Assembly: GCA_016930875.1 (NCBI GenBank)
Contig: JAFGFW010000157.1
Coordinates: 1 to 36,521 of the forward strand
Direction of reading: 5' to 3'
Source: Deltaproteobacteria bacterium
GTDB lineage: Bacteria > Desulfobacterota > Desulfobacteria > Desulfobacterales > C00003060
Length of the DNA: 36,521 nucleotides
Part shown: piece by piece, positions 16,852 to 24,983 of the stretch
Layout: each line of letters starts with the position of its first letter
How positions within the stretch are numbered: the first letter of the stretch is position 1
Program-made: the position numbers and the translations under genes
The notes under the pieces: model-generated
Told to the model about the DNA's origin: nothing
Seen by the model: only the letters and a program-made list of their open reading frames with translations
The model's database searches: none

Positions 16852-17934
16852 GCCATGCTTTCGGGCAAATTCCTCCATGAAATCCACCAGGGCCCTGACC
16901 GCCTCAGGAGAGGTTGAATTATAGATCGAGGCCCGACACCCTCCCACGGAACGGTGCCCTTTCAGTCCGCCCATGCCATTGTCCAGGGCTTGCTGGACAA
17001 AGTCTCTTTCCAGTTCCTCACTTGGGAGGCGAAAGGTCACGTTCATGAGCGAGCGGCTATCCTTTTCGGCGGCGCCCGAATAAAACCCTGTTTTGTCAAT
17101 GGCATGATAAAGGAGATCTGCCTTTTGCCGGTTCAAGACCGCCATCTTTTCAAGCCCCCCAACTGTCTCTTCCAGCCATTTTAGCACCAGTTGAATCGTG
17201 TAAATGGCAAAACAGGGGGGGGTGTTGAACATAGAATTTTTCTCCACAAAAGTCGTATACTTGAGCATGGTGGGAAGATCCTGGGGCACACGTTCCAGCA
17301 TGTCCTGGCGAATAATGACCAGGGTGGCTCCTGCCGGGCCGAGGTTCTTTTGAGCTCCGGCATAAATCAAGCCAAAAGGAGAAGGGTCTAGGGGTCTGCT
17401 CATGATGTCCGAAGACATGTCACTGATCAGGGGGATTCCTGTGGTGTCGGGAAAAGATGCCCATTGGGTACCCTTGATTGTATTGTTGGAAGTAATGTGC
17501 GCGTAGGCGGCATGCGGACTAAAGGATATATCTTTGGGGATACACAAAAAATTCTGCTCCTCCGAGGTGGCAACCACATTGACCTCCTTTGCCTGAATCC
17601 TTGCCTCTTTGATCGCCTTGGTGGCCCAGGTGCCGGTGTTCACATAATCAGCAGACTGGCCATCGGGTAACAGGTTCATGGGAACCATGCAAAACTGCAT
17701 GCTTGCCCCCCCTTGCAGAAATACCACATGAAAGCGCTCATCCAGATCAAGGAGCCGCCTCACACGGACCACAGCATTCTCAATAACGTCATCAAACCAT
17801 TTCGATCGATGGCTCACTTCGGTGATGGACATGCCGGAGCCTTTGAAATCCAGAAACTCTGCCTGAATTTCCTCTAAAACCGGCAACGGAAGAGCCGCCG
17901 GCCCCGCGTTGAAGTTATGGATTCTCCCTTTCAT
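16849..17934 (-). CDS. serC: Phosphoserine aminotransferase
   Basis: A 361-residue class V aminotransferase that converts 3-phosphohydroxypyruvate and glutamate to phosphoserine and 2-oxoglutarate, the second step of serine synthesis; it also serves pyridoxal phosphate synthesis. The N-terminal IHNFNAGPAALP, the HRSKWFDD substrate loop, LQGGASMQF (phosphate binding) and GLIYAGAQKNLGPAG with the PLP-binding lysine are all present. The C-terminal HRSVGGCRASIYN is characteristic. AGGAGG precedes the ATG. It is divergent from serA, the previous enzyme of the pathway, with 222 bp between them. The stop codon lies inside the conserved end of an intergenic repeat. Confidence 0.97.
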   Translation of the reverse strand: MKGRIHNFNAGPAALPLPVLEEIQAEFLDFKGSGMSITEVSHRSKWFDDVIENAVVRVRRLLDLDERFHVVFLQGGASMQFCMVPMNLLPDGQSADYVNTGTWATKAIKEARIQAKEVNVVATSEEQNFLCIPKDISFSPHAAYAHITSNNTIKGTQWASFPDTTGIPLISDMSSDIMSRPLDPSPFGLIYAGAQKNLGPAGATLVIIRQDMLERVPQDLPTMLKYTTFVEKNSMFNTPPCFAIYTIQLVLKWLEETVGGLEKMAVLNRQKADLLYHAIDKTGFYSGAAEKDSRSLMNVTFRLPSEELERDFVQQALDNGMGGLKGHRSVGGCRASIYNSTSPEAVRALVDFMEEFARKHG

Positions 17935-17957
17935 TTCAACCTCCTGATTGCATCGAA

Positions 17958-17985
17958 GCTATAAAGAAAAGGTCGCAGGTGTCAA
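17958..17985 (-). promoter_or_regulatory. Probable serC promoter
   Basis: On the minus strand a perfect -35 TTGACA (17980-17985) is followed after 16 bp by TATAGC (17958-17963), giving a short leader before the AGGAGG of serC. The -35 lies inside one arm of a perfect 10-bp inverted repeat shared with the serA side. Confidence 0.6.
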
Positions 17986-18022
17986 GAGGAAAACCCTCAA
18001 ACAAGGATTCAGCCTCTTGACA
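17980..18022. promoter_or_regulatory. 10-bp inverted repeat containing both -35 boxes of serC and serA
   Basis: TGTCAAGAGG at 17980-17989 and CCTCTTGACA at 18013-18022 are exact reverse complements with a 23-bp spacer, so the arm centres are 33 bp apart, about three helical turns. Each arm contains a TTGACA facing outward towards serC or serA. The serA-side -10 is weak (TAAGAA at 18041). The symmetry may reflect a shared operator or simply mirrored promoters. Confidence 0.5.
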
Positions 18023-18156
18023 AGTTATTCACTTTAGAAGTAAGAAATATGCCTGATGTGGTCAAATTATGACGGTTTCGCGAGAAGTCTCAACCACGCC
18101 GATGGCGCGGTCATTTTCATCAATGATGATGAGGAATCGTTGAAGGAGAGAGAAAA

Positions 18157-19737
18157 TTGAAAGTCCTGGTAAGTGATAAGCTTGCAGATGTCGGCATCAA
18201 GATGTTCGAAGAAGCAGAGGGCATTGAGGTTGACGTGAACGTTGGCCTGGCGCCAGAGGAGCTAAAGGCAATCATAGGTGACTACGAAGCATTGGTCATC
18301 AGAAGCGCCACTAAAGTGACCGGGGAGATCATTAAGGCAGCTTCCCGGCTGAAAGTGATAGGGCGGGCAGGTATCGGGCTCGATAATGTGGACATACCGG
18401 CAGCCACGAAACAAGGCATCGCTGTCATGAACACCCCAGAGGGAAATGTCGTGACCACTGCCGAGCATGCCATTGCCATGATGCTTGCCCTTTCGCGCAA
18501 CATCCCCCAGGGGACAGCGTCCTTGAAAGCTGCCAGGTGGGAAAAGAAACATCTGCAAGGCAAAGAAATCTTTAACAAAACCCTGGGAGTCCTTGGCTAC
18601 GGCCGGATCGGGAGTATTGTAGCTGACCGCGCCAGGGGACTTAAGATGCAGGTGATAGTGCACGATCCCTACGTAAACAAAGCACTGGTAGAGCAAGCCG
18701 GGTTTGAGGTGGTCTCCCTGGAAGACCTTTACAGACGTTCGGACTACATCACCGTTCATGTGCCCAAGCTGAAAGACACAATCAACCTGGTCAACAAGCA
18801 AGCCTTCGAACGGATGAAGCCCGGCGTGATGATAATCCACTGCGCCCGTGGCGGTATTGTGAACGAAAAGGACCTGACCGAGGCCCTTCGAACGGGCAAG
18901 GTGGGAGGCGCCGCCCTGGATGTCTTTGAGACTGAGCCTCCGGGCCCCTCACCTTTGTTTGAATTCGACAACGTCATTTGCACTCCTCACCTGGGGGCGT
19001 CCACGGCTGAGGCCCAGACCAACGTGGCGGTGGCAGTGGCTGAACAGATCATCTGTTACCTTCAAACAGGAACAATAATGAATGCCGTAAATGTCCCCTC
19101 TGTCACCGGTGACTTGTTGGCCAAGCTCAGGCCTTACTTGAGCTTGGCCGAACGTATGGGTAACCTCCAGGCCCAGCTTGCCGAAGGGGCCATACAGGAG
19201 GTCACCATCATGTATTCGGGAGATTTTGTGGGCTTCGACATGGCCCCTGTCACAACGGCTGCTTTGAAAGGGTTGCTCTCTCCGTTTCTCAAAGATGAGG
19301 TCAATTTCATCAATGCCCCTGTAATCGCTAAAGAACGGGGCATTAGAATCGTTGAGTCTCGGAGTGTCGAGACTGAAGACTACACGAATCTTGTCACCAT
19401 GAACGCTGTGGCCGCCGAAGGATCCAACACGGTCTCCGGAACCATATTTGGCAAGCACGAACCGAGGATTGTCAGGATCAACAACTTCAGGCTGGAAGTC
19501 ATTCCCGAAGGCCACCTTCTTCTCATCCATAACGTAGACAAGCCCGGCGCCATCGGGAGCATCGGAACGGTACTCGGCAAACACAACGTAAATATTGCTC
19601 GGATGTACGTGGGTCAGGAGAAAGATGGCGGCCGAAATGTGATCTTCCTGGATACAGATACTCCCGTAGCGCCAGAGACCCTTGAGGAGCTGCAAGCCCT
19701 TCCCTTGATTAAGTCGGTCACGCCACTGGAATTGTAG
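18157..19737 (+). CDS. serA: D-3-phosphoglycerate dehydrogenase
   Basis: A 526-residue long-type enzyme that oxidises 3-phosphoglycerate to 3-phosphohydroxypyruvate with NAD+, the first step of serine synthesis. TTG at 18157 is the start: AAGGAGAG lies 6 bp upstream and the protein begins KVLVSDKLADVG. The Rossmann motif GVLGYGRIGSIVADRA is near residues 143-158; catalytic R, E and H fall in CARGGIVNE, the downstream acidic stretch, and CTPHLGAST. After about residue 310 come the intervening ASB domain and a C-terminal ACT domain (HLLLIHNVDKPGAIGSIG), which usually mediates serine feedback. Divergent from serC. Confidence 0.97.
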   Translation: MKVLVSDKLADVGIKMFEEAEGIEVDVNVGLAPEELKAIIGDYEALVIRSATKVTGEIIKAASRLKVIGRAGIGLDNVDIPAATKQGIAVMNTPEGNVVTTAEHAIAMMLALSRNIPQGTASLKAARWEKKHLQGKEIFNKTLGVLGYGRIGSIVADRARGLKMQVIVHDPYVNKALVEQAGFEVVSLEDLYRRSDYITVHVPKLKDTINLVNKQAFERMKPGVMIIHCARGGIVNEKDLTEALRTGKVGGAALDVFETEPPGPSPLFEFDNVICTPHLGASTAEAQTNVAVAVAEQIICYLQTGTIMNAVNVPSVTGDLLAKLRPYLSLAERMGNLQAQLAEGAIQEVTIMYSGDFVGFDMAPVTTAALKGLLSPFLKDEVNFINAPVIAKERGIRIVESRSVETEDYTNLVTMNAVAAEGSNTVSGTIFGKHEPRIVRINNFRLEVIPEGHLLLIHNVDKPGAIGSIGTVLGKHNVNIARMYVGQEKDGGRNVIFLDTDTPVAPETLEELQALPLIKSVTPLEL

Positions 19738-19828
19738 TCCACCGCTCAGGATTCCAACAACGCACTTCCTGCTTGATCTTATCAATCGGGAGAGCAGAAA
19801 CCAAAGGATTTGGAAAGGAAACACAATC

Positions 19829-19857
19829 TTGACAACGTGGTTTAGAGTACGTATTAA
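19829..19857 (+). promoter_or_regulatory. Candidate promoter of the DUF1844 gene
   Basis: A perfect TTGACA at 19829-19834 is followed by a 17-bp spacer and TATTAA at 19852-19857 (4 of 6 to consensus) in an A+T-rich tract. The predicted transcript would start about 65 bp before the gene. Confidence 0.45.
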
Positions 19858-19929
19858 TATAAGATATATCATCTCGTGAAACCATTGTCTCGTCAGGCTA
19901 TAGACAGTAGTGAAAGCAAGGAGGGGAGC

Positions 19930-20349
19930 ATGGCGGAAGAAGAAAAGGGATTTGTCATAAAGGACAAGCGAGCTTTTTCCTCAGAATCCGGAGAACCCAC
20001 ACCTGATGCAGCGCCAGAAACCAAAGAGGACAAGGCAGAACAAGCTCCAGAAGAGGGCGCTCCCAAGGCTGAGGGAAAAACAGCAGCGGATGAGGAGATC
20101 CGGCTTCCTGAAGTCAATTTTTCTACGTTTGTTTTTTCACTCAGCTCATCAGCCATTCTCCATTTTGGGGAAATACCGGATCCTGCAACGGGTTCGAAAC
20201 GCAAAAGCCTCCCCATGGCCAAACATACGATTGATATCCTCGGGATGTTGGAAGAAAAGACCAGGGGAAACCTGACCGATGATGAAGAAACCCTTCTGAC
20301 AAACATTCTTTATGATCTAAGAATGCGATATGTGAAAGAAGCCTCATGA
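19930..20349 (+). CDS. DUF1844 domain protein
   Basis: A 139-residue cytoplasmic protein of unknown function. The start at 19930 is chosen over an upstream in-frame start at 19876 because AAGGAGGGG lies just before it. Residues 1-62 are charged, with repeated Glu, Ala and Pro, and are probably disordered. Residues 65-139 match DUF1844: FSTFVFSLSSSAILHFGEIPDP, then AKHTIDILGMLEEKTRGNLTDDEE and LLTNILYDLRMRYV. The family is common in Desulfobacterota and some other phyla. It stands alone between serA and htrA; no partner is suggested by context. Confidence 0.85.
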   Translation: MAEEEKGFVIKDKRAFSSESGEPTPDAAPETKEDKAEQAPEEGAPKAEGKTAADEEIRLPEVNFSTFVFSLSSSAILHFGEIPDPATGSKRKSLPMAKHTIDILGMLEEKTRGNLTDDEETLLTNILYDLRMRYVKEAS

Positions 20350-20639
20350 ATTGAAACCGTAATAGTTCACCTGCTTTGTCATTTCGAACGAATGTGAGAA
20401 AGCTTAGCCAATATAGCGCACGGTCAGGACATTACAAGATTTCTCCCTGGCCCAGACCAGGTTCTTAAATAGCGCCGGTTATTATTCTCATGTCGCGCCC
20501 CTGGCCCAGACCGGGTTTTTCTCTCCTGGGCACTGTCCAACTTCTGTCGCGCCAGGGCGGGCAGGGCGGACGCTTCACTCGAAATGGCAGCTTATTGAGA
20601 TTTTTTACGAAACCATCAACCGTGGAAGGAAAAATGTAA
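20350..20639. repeat. Intergenic region with short repeats and repeat fragments
   Basis: CCTGGCCCAGACC-A/G-GGTT occurs twice, near 20447 and 20501, about 54 bp apart. TGTCCAACTTCTG at 20534-20546 is the reverse complement of the CAGAAGTTGGAC block of the repeat at 16745-16851, and TTTTTTACGAAACCATCAA at 20601-20619 resembles that repeat's end. The region therefore looks like scrambled pieces of the same element. No gene is seen. Confidence 0.45.
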
Positions 20640-22115
20640 ATGAGACCGATAGACCCAACTAGCACGAATACACGACGCCTGGCCTTGCTGTCTGTTGCGC
20701 TGGTTTCTGCACTGGCAGGCATGCTCCTTGCCGCAGGCCTTGACATTACCGAGAATACCACGGCTTCGAGTCCATCTCCGACGGCAATCGTGCCGGGCAG
20801 TTTTACGGAAATAGCACAGGCGGTTAGTCCGGCCGTGGTCAATATTAGCACCGAAAAGGTAATAAAAAGGACTGGGCCGGCCTTCAGACATTTTCAAAGC
20901 CCCTTTAGCAAGGATGACCCCTTTCATGATTTTTTTGAGAGGTTTTTCGGAGACGGAAGACAAAAGGAGTTCAAACAGCGCAGTCTTGGTTCTGGCTTCA
21001 TCATTGACGAGGAAGGGCATATCGTAACCAACAATCACGTGGTAGAAAATGCCGACAAGATCAAAATAAAGCTCAAAAACGGCAAAGAGTATAATGCTGA
21101 AATCGTTGGGCGAGACCAAAAAACCGATATTGCCTTGCTTAAGGCCAAGGGGCTGAAAGGTTTTCAAATCGCCAAGTTGTGCGATTCGGACGACGTGAAG
21201 GTAGGTGAATGGGTCGTGGCCATTGGAAGCCCCTTTGGGTTGGAACACACTGTCACCGCAGGTATTGTCAGCGCCAAGGGCCGGGTTATCGGCTCCGGTC
21301 CTTACGATGATTTTATCCAGACCGATGCCTCCATCAATCCCGGAAACAGCGGCGGACCCCTGGTTAACATGAAGGGCGAGGTAGTTGGCATCAACACGGC
21401 CATTGTCTCCAGGGGCGGTGGCAATGTCGGAATTGGGTTTGCAATCCCCGTAAATCTGGCCCGCGGCATTATCGGACAGCTTGAGGCCTCCGGCGTGGTA
21501 ACGCGTGGCTGGCTCGGTGTGAGCATTCAGGATCTGACTCCGGAACTCGCCGATTATTACGGTGTGAAGGACGGCAAGGGGGCGCTGATCGGAGAAGTCT
21601 TCGAGGGCGACCCTGCGGACAAGGCGGGCATCCGTGCAAAAGACGTGATCATTGCAGCGGATGGGAAGAAGATTGAAAGCAGCAGGGATTTGTCCCGAGC
21701 TATCGCAGAGACCTCTGTTGGCAAGCGAGTCACGCTCAGGGTGCTTAGAGAAGGAAAAGAGCGCACTTTCAGTGTCAAGATCGTGAAACGCACTGATGAG
21801 AAAGAGGCGCTGACCACAAAGGGGGCCACAGAAGAGACCGAGCTGGGCATGACAGTATCTCCGCTCACCCCGGAGCTGGCGAGACAGTTCCGGATCCCTG
21901 ATGCTGAAGGTGTTGTGGTAATAGGCGTTGAAGAGGGTGGTCCGGCGGACGAGGCCGAAGTCCGTGAAGGAGATCTTATCCTGGAGATAGGTCATGAGCC
22001 AATTAAAACCCTTGAGGATTATCAGAGACACATAGGAAAGGTGAAAAAAGGCGAGACCGTTCCCCTCCTGGTAAGGAGAAAGGCCGGCTTTGTTGCACTG
22101 AACATTACAAAATAG
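20640..22115 (+). CDS. htrA: HtrA/DegP-family periplasmic serine protease
   Basis: A 491-residue envelope protease and chaperone that degrades misfolded periplasmic proteins. An N-terminal hydrophobic segment at residues 13-34 after TRR is a signal peptide or anchor. The trypsin-like domain holds the catalytic triad H133 (VTNNHVVEN), D163 (KTDIALLK) and S237 (NPGNSGGP). Two PDZ domains follow, about residues 280-375 (GWLGVSIQDLTPELADYYG) and 400-488 (ELGMTVSPLTPELARQF, then EGGPADEAEVREGDLILEI). The length and two-PDZ layout match the Do/DegP subfamily. A GGAAGGA stretch lies upstream of ATG. Confidence 0.95.
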   Translation: MRPIDPTSTNTRRLALLSVALVSALAGMLLAAGLDITENTTASSPSPTAIVPGSFTEIAQAVSPAVVNISTEKVIKRTGPAFRHFQSPFSKDDPFHDFFERFFGDGRQKEFKQRSLGSGFIIDEEGHIVTNNHVVENADKIKIKLKNGKEYNAEIVGRDQKTDIALLKAKGLKGFQIAKLCDSDDVKVGEWVVAIGSPFGLEHTVTAGIVSAKGRVIGSGPYDDFIQTDASINPGNSGGPLVNMKGEVVGINTAIVSRGGGNVGIGFAIPVNLARGIIGQLEASGVVTRGWLGVSIQDLTPELADYYGVKDGKGALIGEVFEGDPADKAGIRAKDVIIAADGKKIESSRDLSRAIAETSVGKRVTLRVLREGKERTFSVKIVKRTDEKEALTTKGATEETELGMTVSPLTPELARQFRIPDAEGVVVIGVEEGGPADEAEVREGDLILEIGHEPIKTLEDYQRHIGKVKKGETVPLLVRRKAGFVALNITK

Positions 22116-22137
22116 GTTAGTCGGTTGAACCTGTTGG

Positions 22138-22187
22138 GCCCGTTGATCTGGTTCCTAAACACATGACCGGCACACCGGCCAACGGGC
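22138..22187. repeat. Hairpin between htrA and ispE
   Basis: GCCCGTT (22138-22144) pairs with AACGGGC (22181-22187), and an inner CCGGCACACCGG forms a second small stem. It lies 12 bp before the ispE start and has no T-run, so it may act on ispE translation rather than as a terminator. Confidence 0.35.
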
Positions 22188-22199
22188 TAAACCGGGAAC

Positions 22200-23051
22200 A
22201 TGACTACACTCGCTATATCATCGCCTGCTAAGATAAATCTTTTTCTTAGAGTAGTCGGAAAACGGGAAAATGGCTTTCATGACATCGTGACCCTCATGTG
22301 CCGTGTTGATCTGTTTGACACGGTAACCCTTTCTTTTGACAAACCATCCATAAGCGTCCATTGCGTCCATCCCGGGGTCCCGGAAGGGGAAACCAACACA
22401 GCTTTCAAGGCGGCTGCCTTGTTTTTTGAAGCCGTATCAAGAGATGATGGTGCGGGCATCTCCATAGAGAAGGTGATCCCGGTAGCTGCAGGTCTGGGTG
22501 GTGGGAGCAGCAATGCGGCTGCCGTGCTAATGGGATTGAACGAGCATTACGGGTTTCCTCTAAATGACAAGGAGCTTATGGACATGGGACTAAAGGTGGG
22601 CGCAGATGTCCCCTTTTTTCTCTTCAGACATACGGCTGTGGCTAGAGGAGTTGGGGAGCATTTGGAGCCCTTTGACAGGATGCCGCCATTTTGGGCCGTC
22701 TTGGTGTGCCCAAAATTCCAGATATCTACAGCATGGGCCTACGAACACCTAAATTTACGATTGACAAATTGTGAAGAAAATTATATGGTTTCTGAGTTTT
22801 TGGAGGACCTTTCCAAGCTCAAGGGCCTTTTGTGTAATGATTTAGAGCAAGTAACCGTTGAGAAGTTGCCTGAGATAAACACCATCAAAAAGGCCCTTCT
22901 TGATCTCGGCGCGAGGGGAGCGCTCATGTCCGGAAGCGGCCCTACAGTTTTCGGGCTTTTTCATACCCTGCAAGAGGCCTCTGAGACGTTTCGAAGAGTA
23001 CAGCATCTGCGGCGTTGGAATACTTTTCTGGTGAAGTCGTTGCTCCCTTGA
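22200..23051 (+). CDS. ispE: 4-diphosphocytidyl-2-C-methyl-D-erythritol kinase
   Basis: A 283-residue GHMP kinase that phosphorylates CDP-ME in the non-mevalonate isoprenoid pathway. SPAKINLFLRVVGKR carries the catalytic K11; the ATP-binding glycine loop PVAAGLGGGSSNAAAVL is at residues 94-110; D137 lies in GADVPFF; and the C-terminal GARGALMSGSGPTVFGLF is the third GHMP motif. The ribosome binding site is poor. It is the first gene of the ispE - tRNA-Gln - prs - rplY - pth order common in this and related groups. Confidence 0.95.
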   Translation: MTTLAISSPAKINLFLRVVGKRENGFHDIVTLMCRVDLFDTVTLSFDKPSISVHCVHPGVPEGETNTAFKAAALFFEAVSRDDGAGISIEKVIPVAAGLGGGSSNAAAVLMGLNEHYGFPLNDKELMDMGLKVGADVPFFLFRHTAVARGVGEHLEPFDRMPPFWAVLVCPKFQISTAWAYEHLNLRLTNCEENYMVSEFLEDLSKLKGLLCNDLEQVTVEKLPEINTIKKALLDLGARGALMSGSGPTVFGLFHTLQEASETFRRVQHLRRWNTFLVKSLLP

Positions 23052-23060
23052 TGACTATGT

Positions 23061-23135
23061 TGGGGTGTCGTCAAGTGGTAAGACACAGGATTTTGGTTCC
23101 TGCATTCGGAGGTTCGAATCCTCCCACCCCAGCCA
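23061..23135 (+). tRNA. tRNA-Gln (anticodon TTG)
   Basis: A 75-nt cloverleaf: acceptor arms TGGGGTG (23061-23067) and CACCCCA (23125-23131), discriminator G, and an encoded CCA at 23133-23135. The anticodon stem CAGGA/TCCTG encloses the loop TTTTGGT, giving anticodon TTG. The T arm holds GGAGGTTCGAATCCTCC. It lies 9 bp after ispE and 65 bp before prs. Confidence 0.97.
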
Positions 23136-23136
23136 T

Positions 23137-23155
23137 AAAATCGCTTCGCGATTTT
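23137..23155. repeat. Palindrome between tRNA-Gln and prs
   Basis: AAAATCGCTTCGCGATTTT can fold with 8-bp arms. The same palindrome core follows the prs stop codon at 24140-24154 and, in the reverse loop form, precedes rplY at 24283-24305. It could terminate the tRNA transcript, since it starts 2 bp after CCA. Confidence 0.6.
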
Positions 23156-23200
23156 GTACCATCATAATTTGGACGTGGTGCCAAGTGTGGGCTGTCATTA

Positions 23201-24139
23201 ATGCATAGTCTTATTCTGTTTGCGGGAAACTCTAATCGTGACCTGGCCAAGCATATTTGCCATCACATAGGGATCAGGTTGGGCGAGGCCGAGGTAAAAA
23301 CGTTCAGCGATGGTGAGATCCAGGTAGAAATCAGTGAGAATGTGCGAGGCAAGGACGTTTTTGTCTTGCAGTCCACTTGCGCCCCTGTGAATGACCATCT
23401 GGTGGAACTCCTGTTGATGCTGGATGCCTTCAAGCGCGCATCAGCGCAGAGAATCACAGCAGTCATGCCCTACTATGGCTATGCCCGGCAGGACAAGAAG
23501 GTTGCGTCTCGCGTGCCCATTAGCGCAAAACTGGTGGCCGACATACTCACGGTAGCGGGCGCTGACCGCGTCATCACCCTGGATCTTCACGCCGGGCAGA
23601 TCCAGGGGTTTTTCAATATTCCAGTGGACAACCTCTTTGCAGCGCCGGTCCTCCTAGAGCATATTAGACAGGAGCTAAAAAACGATACGGTCATCGTCTC
23701 TCCCGACGCAGGAGGTGTCGAACGTGCCCGGGCCTTTGCCAAGCGTCTCCACACCCAACTGGCCATTATCGACAAACGACGGGTGGCGCCCAACCAGGCC
23801 GAGGCCATGCATGTGGTCGGTGATGTCCAGGGAAAAGTGGCCGTTATACTTGATGATATGGTGGATACCGCAGGGACTATCATCGAAGCGACTTCGGCCC
23901 TAAGGGAGCACGGCGCTTTGGAGGTTCATGCTTGTTGCGCCCACGCAGTACTGTCAGGTCCTGCTGTAGACCGCATTGCCAAGTCAGACATAAAGACGCT
24001 CGTGGTGACCAATACCAACCCCTTAAATGGAAAGGCCAAGGCGTGTGACAAGATCCGTGTGCTATCCGTATCCAAGCTTTTGGCAGAGGCAATTCACCGC
24101 TCTCATACGGGCAGTTCTGTGAGTTCCCTCTTCGTATAG
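23201..24139 (+). CDS. prs: Ribose-phosphate pyrophosphokinase (PRPP synthase)
   Basis: A 312-residue class I enzyme that makes PRPP from ribose 5-phosphate and ATP for nucleotide, His and Trp synthesis. [10 protein letters not shown] at residues 35-44 begins the ATP-binding region, [10 protein letters not shown] at 91-100 the flexible ATP loop, and H130 lies in [13 protein letters not shown]. The PRPP-binding motif [12 protein letters not shown] occupies 215-226. The start is taken at 23201 because the protein begins with the usual LILFAGNSN; no strong ribosome binding site is visible. Flanked on both sides by the same palindrome. Confidence 0.97.
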   Translation: MHSLILFAGNSNRDLAKHICHHIGIRLGEAEVKTFSDGEIQVEISENVRGKDVFVLQSTCAPVNDHLVELLLMLDAFKRASAQRITAVMPYYGYARQDKKVASRVPISAKLVADILTVAGADRVITLDLHAGQIQGFFNIPVDNLFAAPVLLEHIRQELKNDTVIVSPDAGGVERARAFAKRLHTQLAIIDKRRVAPNQAEAMHVVGDVQGKVAVILDDMVDTAGTIIEATSALREHGALEVHACCAHAVLSGPAVDRIAKSDIKTLVVTNTNPLNGKAKACDKIRVLSVSKLLAEAIHRSHTGSSVSSLFV

Positions 24140-24306
24140 AATCGCTTCGCGATTTTATGACTATTGTGGGACTTTTCTTAATACAAGCGGCGAATTCAGC
24201 CGTCGTAGCCGCCGACTTCGCCATAGTAGCCTTGGCTACGACGGCTGAAAAGGCTACTATGGCGAAGTCGGCGCCGCGTTATATGAAATCGCGAAGCGAT
24301 TTCATG
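24138..24306. repeat. 168-bp element with interleaved inverted repeats before rplY
   Basis: Bounded by palindromes at 24140-24154 and 24283-24305. Inside are two perfect inverted repeats: a 14-bp pair A (24197-24210 with 24234-24247, CAGCCGTCGTAGCC and its complement) and a 21-bp pair B (24211-24231 with 24252-24272). Their order is A1-B1-A2-B2, so they cannot both form simple hairpins; the choices are alternative folds or a pseudoknot. An imperfect outer stem (near CGGCG at 24188 and CGCCG at 24271) may close the whole element. Confidence 0.75.
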
Positions 24307-24319
24307 GAGGAAGGCATAA

Positions 24320-24976
24320 TTGGAAACATTTCAGCTTGAAGCAAGTCAACGTAAAAGCACTGGAAAGGGCCAGGCGCGGGCGCTCAGGCGGCAAGGCCTG
24401 ATTCCGGCCGTCCTGTACGGCCCTAAGACTGAATCGATACTCCTGACCATATCAGACTTTGATCTTGGCAAGATCCATAAGGAAAGCGGGGGCGAACACG
24501 CTATCCTGGATTTAGTTATCAAGAACGGGGGCACGCAGAATAGAACGGCCATGATAAAAGATATGCAGACTGCTCCTGTAACCAGGCAGTGTCTTCATGT
24601 CGACTTCTATGAAATATCCCTGGATGAGGAAATTACACTAGAGGTCCTGGTTGAGCTAACCGGAAAATCCATAGGCGTCGAGCGCGGAGGTTTTCTACAA
24701 CTGGTTAGCCACCGATTGGAGGTCTCCTGCCTGCCTGCGGATATCCCGGACAAGATTAGCATTGATGTGTCCGATCTCGACATTGGGGATTCCGTGCACG
24801 TAGAGGATATTAGTTTAGGAGAGAAGCTAACGCTCCAGTTTGATACCAATTTTACCGTGGTCACGGTTGTAGCGCCTGTTGTGGAGGAAGAAGAAGTCCC
24901 AGCAGAAGAACTCGAAGAAGCTGAAGAGGCCCCAGGCGAGGAAGCCAAAATTGCCGAAGAAGGGGCTGACAAGTAG
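24320..24976 (+). CDS. rplY: Ribosomal protein L25, long TL5/CTC form
   Basis: A 218-residue 50S protein that binds 5S rRNA. TTG at 24320 is the start, with GGAGGAAGG 6 bp before it. The N-terminal L25 domain begins LEASQRKSTGKGQARALRRQG and contains VLYGPK; the C-terminal TL5 beta domain covers about residues 100-190 (VHVEDISLGEKLT), followed by an acidic Glu/Ala-rich tail. The longer form is usual in this group. The ribosome binding site directly abuts a 10-bp-arm hairpin at 24283-24305, so translation could be affected by folding. Confidence 0.95.
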   Translation: METFQLEASQRKSTGKGQARALRRQGLIPAVLYGPKTESILLTISDFDLGKIHKESGGEHAILDLVIKNGGTQNRTAMIKDMQTAPVTRQCLHVDFYEISLDEEITLEVLVELTGKSIGVERGGFLQLVSHRLEVSCLPADIPDKISIDVSDLDIGDSVHVEDISLGEKLTLQFDTNFTVVTVVAPVVEEEEVPAEELEEAEEAPGEEAKIAEEGADK

Positions 24977-24983
24977 AGGCTAA

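Noticed and set aside
24157-24339. Open frame across the prs-rplY spacer
   Set aside because: It is produced by the inverted-repeat element itself and overlaps the rplY start.
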